Origin: Candidatus Zixiibacteriota bacterium
GTDB lineage: Bacteria > Zixibacteria > MSB-5A5 > GN15 > FEB-12
Assembly (NCBI GenBank): GCA_035380245.1
Contig: DAOSXA010000002.1
Location: 434,001 to 498,000 of the forward strand
Length of the DNA stretch: 64,000 bases
Reading direction: 5' to 3'
Position numbers and translations under genes: made by a program. Below the pieces are notes generated by a model. The model saw nothing but the letters and a program-made list of their open reading frames with translations, was not told the DNA's origin and did no database searches. This document shows, one piece after another, positions 58,061-64,000 of this stretch (positions are counted from its first letter, which is position 1; the number at the start of each line of letters is the position of its first letter).

Positions 58061-60703
58061 ATGGCGAAAACGGGTCGATGCAGCTCAAGGTTCGGATTCG
58101 GTCTCTGGCTGCTGACGGCGGTTATAATTTTATCGGTCGCGCAAATTTCATGGTCGCGCGACAGCATCAATCTCAAGACAGGTCTGCCGAATCAACGAAT
58201 CGGATCGGCGCCGTTGTCGACATCGACACCGTACGTTGATTATACCGCCCATAACCGCGGTAATATCCAACTGGCTATCGCCAATAACGGAACTTTCGGC
58301 ACCCTTGGAGCAGGCATTGCCGATCCCTTTACCGGCGATCCTATTCCCTCTTGTATCTATCCTCGCAACTCCAACCTGGTTTTCCTCTATGTGGCGGCTA
58401 TCTGGATCGGTGCCGTGGTCGGACACGACACTCTCGTTTCGGTAGGCGATGAAGACTTCTATGTTACCCGAGAATTCTGGGCCGATGAAATACCGCTGGA
58501 TGCCCCCTCGAACAGCAATTTCGCTTATTATTCGATCGATCCCTACTCGTCCTTTTACTCCGAATCCGCCCGTTCCGAAGAAGACATCTATTGCAGCTAT
58601 ACCGACACTATCACCGACCCGAAGGTAGTCAACTCCGATCCATTTACCAACACGCCCCACCAGCCGCTGGGGATCAGGATAGAACAGACATCGATGGCCT
58701 GGAGTTACGACTATTCCGACGATTTTATCCTCTTCGATTACCAGGTTGAAAACATCGGTTCAAAAACCCTCAACGACGTCTACATGGGTATCTGGGTCGA
58801 TGGTGATGCCTGGCATACCTCTCGCAGCTCCTCTGATGGTTGGGACGACGATATTGTCGGTTTTTATCATACGCACCCGGCCCCCGAGGGTTATGGGCTG
58901 GTGGACACCGTCAATATCGCCTATCATGCCGACAACGACGGCGATCCCGTTGGCGAAGCCTGGGATTATCGCTCCATTCCCCATGTAGTCGGAATACGAG
59001 TGGTGCGGACTCCGTCGGATTCATTGCAATACTCCTTCAACTGGTGGATCACGAATTATACCAGCTCCGCCGCCGATTTCGGACCACGGCGCACCGGAAC
59101 CGATGAAGATCCGTTTCGACCTTTTAGTTCCTGTCTGGGCACACCCGAGGGAGATCGCAACAAATACTATATCATGCGGCACCAGGAATTCGACTATGAT
59201 CAGCTTTTCACCGCTCTCGATCATTCTCAGGACGGCTGGCTTCGTCCCCCCGATAATGCGGCCACTTTCGCCGCCGGTTACGATTGCCGCTATCTCCTGT
59301 CGTTCGGTCCGTTCACGATTCACCCCGGTCAGAAGTTACCAATCTCGTTCGCCTGGGTCGGAGGTGAGGATTTCCACACGCACCCCGGCGATTTCGCCAA
59401 CCTGTTCGATCCGTATAATCCCAGTTTGTTCTATGGAACCCTGGATTTTTCACACCTTGCCGCCAACGCTCGCTGGGCCTCCTGGGTCTACGACAATCCC
59501 GGCGTAGACACCGACGGCGATGGTGACTCCGGCAAAGCCTGGATTATTTGCGCCGATACGTTAACGACCGAGGTCGATACCATCATCAACGGCGAGGATA
59601 CCACAATCACCCTCTACACGCTGGAAAACTGCGATACCATCTGGTACGAAGGGGACGCCGTTCCCGATTTCTGCGGTGCCGGTCCTCCCCCACCGCCGGA
59701 GTTCTGGGTTTACCCCGAAGAGGGCAAGCTCCGCATCCGCTTCAACGGACTAAAATCGGAAACGACCCGTGATATCTTCTCCCGTGAAGTAGACTTCGAG
59801 GGATACCGTATCTATCTGGGACGAGATGAACGCGAACAATCGTTCACCATGATTTCTTCCTACGATCGCGAAAACTACAACAAGCTGGTTTACCAGGACG
59901 GCTCGTATGTTCTGGAGGACAGTCCGTTTTTACTCGAAGAACTCCGTTGTCTTTACGCCGACTCGTGCGAAGATGAATCCTGGTATCCGCTCGATTACAC
60001 ACGGACACGGCCTTATCAACATCCTGATTTTCCCGAATCCACTTTCATCTTTGAAGCTCAGGATTATAACGTCTCTACCCTCGGGGGTGAACGTTCCATA
60101 CGTAAAATCTACGAGACGGCCGAGGAACCGAACATCCTCAATCCTGAAACCGCCGATTCCAGCCTGTTAACCGAAGATGGTTATTTCAAATACTACGAAT
60201 ACGAGTTCGAGATCGAAGACCTTCAGCCTTCAGTCGAATACTATGTCAACGTTACGGCGTTCGACTACGGTTCGCCTAAGTCCGGTCTTCAATCGCTGGA
60301 ATCATCCGTCTCATACGGCGCCAAACGTGTCTATGCCCAACCCACCCCGGACGAAGTAGCCGCTCGCCGACTTGAGCCTTACGTCTACCCCAATCCGTAT
60401 CGTATCGACGACGATTACAGCGGCCGAGGATTCGAAAACCGAGAGTCTGATCTTGCCGAAGAACGAGCCCGCCTGTTGCACTTCGCCAATTTACCCGCTC
60501 GTTGCACGATCAGTATATTTTCGCTCGATGGCGATCTTGTCCGAAAACTCGAGCATGACGTTCCGGCCGATGATCCCACCGCTTCGCACGAAACATGGAA
60601 CCTGATCACGCGCAACACTCAGGCGGTTGTCAGTGGATTGTATTACTATGTCGTGGAAGCTGAGGATTTTTCTTACATCGGTAAAGTCGTCATTCTGAAA
60701 TAG
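58061..60703 (+). CDS. Large secreted protein with FlgD-like/T9SS-type tail (tandem paralogue 2)
   Basis: The 880-residue product has a signal peptide (about 1-32, R-D-S after the core). It matches the preceding gene along its length: A-N-N-G-T-F-G, A-A-I-W-I-G-A-V-V-G, D-T-D-G-D-G-D-S-G-K, R-I-R-F-N-G-L-K-S-E-T-T-R-D, Y-V-Y-P-N-P-Y-R-I-D-D and the closing Y-I-G-K-V-V-I-L-K. The pair therefore arose by duplication, with a repeat element now between them. AGAGGG lies about 11 bases before the ATG. The last 14 bases overlap the convergent MFS gene. Surface export is likely and the function is unknown. Confidence 0.88.
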   Translation: MAKTGRCSSRFGFGLWLLTAVIILSVAQISWSRDSINLKTGLPNQRIGSAPLSTSTPYVDYTAHNRGNIQLAIANNGTFGTLGAGIADPFTGDPIPSCIYPRNSNLVFLYVAAIWIGAVVGHDTLVSVGDEDFYVTREFWADEIPLDAPSNSNFAYYSIDPYSSFYSESARSEEDIYCSYTDTITDPKVVNSDPFTNTPHQPLGIRIEQTSMAWSYDYSDDFILFDYQVENIGSKTLNDVYMGIWVDGDAWHTSRSSSDGWDDDIVGFYHTHPAPEGYGLVDTVNIAYHADNDGDPVGEAWDYRSIPHVVGIRVVRTPSDSLQYSFNWWITNYTSSAADFGPRRTGTDEDPFRPFSSCLGTPEGDRNKYYIMRHQEFDYDQLFTALDHSQDGWLRPPDNAATFAAGYDCRYLLSFGPFTIHPGQKLPISFAWVGGEDFHTHPGDFANLFDPYNPSLFYGTLDFSHLAANARWASWVYDNPGVDTDGDGDSGKAWIICADTLTTEVDTIINGEDTTITLYTLENCDTIWYEGDAVPDFCGAGPPPPPEFWVYPEEGKLRIRFNGLKSETTRDIFSREVDFEGYRIYLGRDEREQSFTMISSYDRENYNKLVYQDGSYVLEDSPFLLEELRCLYADSCEDESWYPLDYTRTRPYQHPDFPESTFIFEAQDYNVSTLGGERSIRKIYETAEEPNILNPETADSSLLTEDGYFKYYEYEFEIEDLQPSVEYYVNVTAFDYGSPKSGLQSLESSVSYGAKRVYAQPTPDEVAARRLEPYVYPNPYRIDDDYSGRGFENRESDLAEERARLLHFANLPARCTISIFSLDGDLVRKLEHDVPADDPTASHETWNLITRNTQAVVSGLYYYVVEAEDFSYIGKVVILK

Positions 60704-61931
60704 GCGTTGTCTCTGGCTCGACTCGATCGAGAGAGACAAATTTATGCCTCGACAGGAGATAACCGATACCCGACACCAACGCCAGCGAAGATATCAGAGC
60801 CCAGGCCAGGGCCGGGCTTTGGCCGAAATGATCGAGAATATACCCACCGAAAAGCGGGCCGAACGACCAGCCCGACGCCACGAAAAATCCATATATCCCC
60901 ATGTAACGCCCCATCCTGCCTTCGGGAGCAAGACGTGAGGTCAACGTCAGAGAAGGCGGCGACATAACGATTTCACCGAAAGTTACGATGATGATCGCAA
61001 ACATGAAGTATTCGAAACCTACCAGCACACCGATCATGCCGTATCCTACGGCATATAAAAACGCTCCATAAGCCAATTGGACGCTCAGCGAAAACCGCGA
61101 TAAAAGGCGCGTCATCGGAAGTTGGAGAGCTACCACCATCAGCCCGTTAAGAGTATATAAATAACCGAGTTGGTTTTCCTCTATCCCGACCATCTCCACA
61201 CTGTACAAAGAAAACGGCACGATTAACTGCGCCACGACAAGATACAGTAGAAAAATAAGCAACGAATGCCGCGCGAGCAATTTATCGTCCTTGACCGCGA
61301 TGACATCGCGAATATGAAACCGATCGGACGGGAGGCGATTATCCGGCGCTTTGAGGAAAAAGAGAAAAATCGCCGCTGATACGAACGTCACCACGGCTGA
61401 AATGACGAACAGCATCGAATAGGACGAACTAGCCATGAAGCCACCCACCGCCGGTCCTGCTGCCCAGCCAAGATTACCGGCGGCACGGGTGATCGCATAG
61501 CCGTCCAGACGTTGCTCCTGAGGAAGAATGTCTGACACCATCGCATTGGCCGTGGGCTGAAAGATCGCGCCGAACGCCGACATGATGAACAGAAACACAG
61601 CCAGCCACCAGAAACCCCAATCCCAGTAAATAGCACAGGCCATCAGAAAAAAACTTATCCCACGATAAACCTGGGTATGTATCATCAATCCCTGACGTGA
61701 GAAACGATCCGACAGCTCTCCGCCGATCCCCTGAAAGGCGGAACGAACCACGGCCATCACCCCATAGAAAATCCCGATATCGGTAGGACTCATACCGTAT
61801 TTGGAATGGAAGTAAATAGCGATGAACGGTAAAGACACCGCGAACCCGGAGGCCGAAATAAACCAACCAGCCGCGAGAATCCACAGATTACGATCGTACT
61901 GTCGCAGGTTGCCAAGATTTCGCGGTAACAT
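60690..61931 (-). CDS. Major facilitator superfamily transporter
   Basis: The start is set at ATG 61931 (M-L-P-R-N-L-G); the TTG three codons earlier is inside the promoter gap. The 413-residue product has 12 membrane segments. The loop between helices 2 and 3 is G-G-E-L-S-D-R-F-S-R, a version of the MFS motif A signature (G-x-x-x-D-R-x-G/S-R). S-D-I-L-P-Q-E-Q-R-L-D-G-Y occurs in the next loop, typical of drug-efflux-like (DHA) members. It probably exports a small molecule by proton antiport; the substrate is unknown. There is no ribosome site, and the -10 box ends seven bases before the ATG, so the mRNA may be leaderless. Confidence 0.92.
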   Translation of the reverse strand: MLPRNLGNLRQYDRNLWILAAGWFISASGFAVSLPFIAIYFHSKYGMSPTDIGIFYGVMAVVRSAFQGIGGELSDRFSRQGLMIHTQVYRGISFFLMACAIYWDWGFWWLAVFLFIMSAFGAIFQPTANAMVSDILPQEQRLDGYAITRAAGNLGWAAGPAVGGFMASSSYSMLFVISAVVTFVSAAIFLFFLKAPDNRLPSDRFHIRDVIAVKDDKLLARHSLLIFLLYLVVAQLIVPFSLYSVEMVGIEENQLGYLYTLNGLMVVALQLPMTRLLSRFSLSVQLAYGAFLYAVGYGMIGVLVGFEYFMFAIIIVTFGEIVMSPPSLTLTSRLAPEGRMGRYMGIYGFFVASGWSFGPLFGGYILDHFGQSPALAWALISSLALVSGIGYLLSRHKFVSLDRVEPETTPISE

Positions 61932-61938
61932 ATCGTTC

Positions 61939-61966
61939 AATATAGACGGTTGTGATCAATAGGCAA
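61939..61966 (-). promoter_or_regulatory. Promoter giving a leaderless mRNA for the MFS gene
   Basis: TTGCCT (61961-61966), 16 bases, TATATT (61939-61944); the -10 box ends seven bases before ATG 61931 and no Shine-Dalgarno site is present. Confidence 0.6.
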
Positions 61967-61995
61967 ATTAAGACTTGAAAGCATGCCTGCGGCCA

Positions 61996-63207
61996 TCATG
62001 AATAATGCTGATCCAGCCATTCCGCAATAGAAGAGAAACCGTTGATATCGTGGCGTTGCCAGCCGGCCTCAGCCATGGCCGCCAGGACCGAGGATTTATG
62101 CAATCGACGTAGTTTCTCACCTAACGACTCGGCCTTGAGTCTGGTGCCGACTTCCAGCGCCACCCCTCGATCCAGCAGTAAACGACGATTCAGAGGAGCA
62201 AAAGATCCTATATCGGGTCCAATGATCACCATCGGCAAGCCCAATCCCATGCCCCAGTTGCTCCGTTCGTGGGCGGGAGCGACAACGAAATCAAACCAGG
62301 AGAAAAGCCGGGCGGTGAGAGCATATTCCTCGCGACGGTTTTGGTACAACAGCAAAGTGGCTCGGGGTATTTCACCTTCAATCGGTGTCTCGGGCGTAAC
62401 CACGAGAAAATCCGCACCGATACGGCCAAAACGCTGAATCGTCTGTGCCGCCAGCAATCCACCCGTTCGAGCGAACACCAAAACCCGATGACCGGCCGTT
62501 ACGGTCGACCAGGCGACTTCAATCAGGCGCTCGACGTGAACCTTAGGCTCCGCCCCGGAGGAATAAAAGGCCCCCGTTAAAACTCCCCGCCCTTCCAGTC
62601 GTTTCCGCCGGAGTTCAAAAGATTCGGTTGCCTGCCTCACAAGAGCCGGTTCAATACACAAACCGGACACATGAATTCGTTCACGATCGTACCCGGCTTC
62701 GAGGAATGCTTGCGCTACAGCTTTTGTCGGGACAATCAAACGCTCCGCTCCCAGGACAAGCGACTCGTGCGGCGCCGACATTTCCCCATGCTGGTAGATC
62801 AAATTTCGGCGTCCTCTCAAGGCTGCCACCAACACCGGGTGTGCGACCAGCAGCGGTGACTCTTCCGCCATGAATTGAGACCTTATGTCTCGCGCAAGAA
62901 AGTGTAATCCCCAATTCCCGTGATTGTAGTTCGCTTTCTTCCTCAGCCTCGCATAAAACAAACCGATCGGGTTTCTCGGAGAGCTGTGCCGGTACAACCA
63001 GCGTGCCGTCTTCCAGGCCAGACGGGATAATCCGTGACTCAGATCGAAAACATTCGTCTGACGCCGCACCAGACGCACCCGAGCCGAGCGGATCAGAGCA
63101 TCCACGATGCCGTCCAGATAATACGGATGTCCCCGACCGATTTCGGTGTACAGCAGTTCCAGCATTCTCGATTCCGGCACAACCGGCCGAGGTTCATCGG
63201 GAATCAC
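61996..63207 (-). CDS. GT-B-like glycosyltransferase, family not assigned
   Basis: The start is GTG 63207, six bases after AGGAAA; an ATG 14 codons in is an alternative. The 403-residue product opens with L-Y-T-E-I-G-R-G-H-P-Y-Y, which resembles the G-x-G-H-x-x-x-x loop of MurG/diacylglycerol glucosyltransferase-type enzymes. A second Rossmann half has V-L-V-F-A-R-T-G-G and A-P-A-H-E-R-S-N-W-G-M-G-L-G-L-P-M-V, like the donor-binding P-H-E-x-x-x-x-x-G-x-P region. It probably transfers a sugar to a lipid or envelope acceptor in the cytosol. It lies between cheW and the MFS gene on the same strand, 64 bases from the latter. Confidence in the exact family is low. Confidence 0.65.
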   Translation of the reverse strand: MIPDEPRPVVPESRMLELLYTEIGRGHPYYLDGIVDALIRSARVRLVRRQTNVFDLSHGLSRLAWKTARWLYRHSSPRNPIGLFYARLRKKANYNHGNWGLHFLARDIRSQFMAEESPLLVAHPVLVAALRGRRNLIYQHGEMSAPHESLVLGAERLIVPTKAVAQAFLEAGYDRERIHVSGLCIEPALVRQATESFELRRKRLEGRGVLTGAFYSSGAEPKVHVERLIEVAWSTVTAGHRVLVFARTGGLLAAQTIQRFGRIGADFLVVTPETPIEGEIPRATLLLYQNRREEYALTARLFSWFDFVVAPAHERSNWGMGLGLPMVIIGPDIGSFAPLNRRLLLDRGVALEVGTRLKAESLGEKLRRLHKSSVLAAMAEAGWQRHDINGFSSIAEWLDQHYS

Positions 63208-63285
63208 GAAGTTTCCTCACGAATAACGTTTTTTCGGAAATCATGATAAGCGACACCGGGAGCGGCGTCAACGCCCGCGACGGGC

Positions 63286-63321
63286 AAAAATAAATGCGGC
63301 CGGGTTGGCTTCCGGCCGCAT
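63286..63321 (-). terminator. Rho-independent terminator of cheW
   Basis: A ten-pair stem ATGCGGCCGG/CCGGCCGCAT (63294-63303 with 63312-63321) is followed on the minus strand by TTATTTTTG. Confidence 0.9.
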
Positions 63322-63348
63322 CAGACAATAGCTAACGAAGTAACTAGA

Positions 63349-63846
63349 TCATTCGGAGACTTCGGCCATCTCGCGAAGGTCGACCACTTTCGATAGATCC
63401 AGAAACATAAGAAGGCGATCCTCAAGTTTGGCGACACCCTGGACATACTCCTGATCGATTCGGGTCACCAGTTCCGGCGGCGGCTCAATGGCGCTGCCCG
63501 GAATACGCAATACCTCGGACACGGCATCGACGATCAGACCGATCGTTCGTCCCTGAACATCCGCCACGACTATCCGGGTCGATTTGTCGTACTCGGCGGC
63601 ATCCAGATCGAGTCGTTTCCTTAAGTCGATTACCGGAATCACTTTACCGCGAAGATTAATCACTCCCTCGACATAATCCGGTACCTTCGGTACTCGGGTT
63701 ATCTCGGTCATCCTATTGATCTCCTGCACATTCAGGATATCCACACCAAATTCTTCGGCGCCGATCCGGAACGAAACCAACTGGATCAAATCATCGGTCC
63801 GATCCGCTTGCAGGTCGGTCAACATTTCGGTTTGGGTGGCGGTCAT
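63349..63846 (-). CDS. cheW: CheW chemotaxis coupling protein
   Basis: The 165-residue product has the CheW double-barrel pattern: L-V-S-F-R-I-G-A-E-E-F-G-V-D-I-L-N-V-Q-E-I, then P-D-Y-V-E-G-V-I-N-L-R-G-K-V-I-P-V-I-D-L-R and G-L-I-V-D-A-V-S-E-V-L. It links chemoreceptors to the CheA kinase. AAGGAA lies about ten bases before the ATG. No other chemotaxis gene is in the window; partners may lie beyond the right edge or elsewhere. It has its own terminator. Confidence 0.96.
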   Translation of the reverse strand: MTATQTEMLTDLQADRTDDLIQLVSFRIGAEEFGVDILNVQEINRMTEITRVPKVPDYVEGVINLRGKVIPVIDLRKRLDLDAAEYDKSTRIVVADVQGRTIGLIVDAVSEVLRIPGSAIEPPPELVTRIDQEYVQGVAKLEDRLLMFLDLSKVVDLREMAEVSE

Positions 63847-63959
63847 CAGCTTTTCCTTAACAATTCAATCCCCGGCCGGGCCGGAGACAGTCCCAAGTAT
63901 CGCTATCAACTGTATCGGCAGGACCGCCGGGATATTAAGCAACTGGAAACACAAGTCTG

Positions 63960-64000
63960 GAGCTCTTTATCGCGTAGCGGTGGGATTTATCTCCGCCGCT
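63960..64000 (+). repeat. Partial copy of the 57.9-kb repeat element, cut by window edge
   Basis: The last 41 bases match 57974-58013 at 32 of 40 positions by hand alignment, including GCGTAGCGG. They run off the window, so the full extent is unknown. The rest of 63847-63959 shows no gene. Confidence 0.55.

Overview
The window looks like a chromosomal segment of a Gram-negative bacterium of the FCB group, and the gene style fits the candidate phylum Zixibacteria or a close relative. This is inference from content, since no rRNA is present. The signs are secreted proteins with paired dockerin-like repeats (motif D-I-x-D-L-x-Y-L-V-x-Y-M-F-x-G-G-P), a type IX secretion (T9SS) C-terminal tail (N-Y-P-N-P-F-N-P), a PorV-type outer-membrane protein, and a TonB-dependent receptor with a carboxypeptidase-like N-terminal domain. 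Base composition and codon use look even across the window, and I see no prophage, insertion sequence with a transposase, or CRISPR array.

Left arm, 1-12.2 kb, minus strand: two tandem paralogous secreted dockerin proteins (the first cut by the window edge), a T9SS-tailed dockerin protein, then a tight four-gene operon read from 11.83 kb leftward: ECF sigma factor, zinc-binding anti-sigma-like protein, TPR-CHAT protease, secreted subtilase with dockerins. tRNA-Cys and tRNA-Gly lie behind a consensus promoter. At 12.2-18.0 kb is a sugar and glycogen cluster: GT-C membrane glycosyltransferase with TPRs, glycogen synthase, GalT-like uridylyltransferase and a GlmU-like nucleotidyltransferase.

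Middle, 18.4-28.6 kb: a HesB/IscA-family gene with an in-frame TGA at the position of the catalytic cysteine (a selenoprotein), a lipoprotein serpin, an SPFH membrane protein, NADP-type glutamate dehydrogenase, a receiver/PEP-synthase-like hybrid, a YhfC/PrsW-like membrane protein and a TauE/SafE permease. At 28.6-35.6 kb is a three-gene surface operon: TonB-dependent receptor, large secreted protein, PorV-like protein. An 866-bp gene-free stretch and tRNA-His follow.

Right arm, 36.7-64 kb: housekeeping and repair-type genes (pcm, EVE protein, DUF819 permease, nitroreductase, LOG protein), a RIS-domain/winged-helix protein, a large zinc metalloprotease, phosphofructokinase, alpha-glucan phosphorylase, an active/inactive M16 peptidase pair, a second subtilase with PKD and dockerin domains, two tandem paralogous secreted proteins separated by a small element with terminal inverted repeats, an MFS transporter, a GT-B-like glycosyltransferase and CheW.

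Together the genes describe a glycogen-storing heterotroph (synthase, phosphorylase, phosphofructokinase) with a heavy investment in secreted proteases and T9SS/dockerin surface proteins. The most notable items are the selenoprotein, the sigma/anti-sigma/TPR-CHAT/subtilase operon, a repeated beta domain that precedes the dockerins, three apparently leaderless genes, and the inverted-repeat element at 57.9 kb with a partial copy at the right edge.
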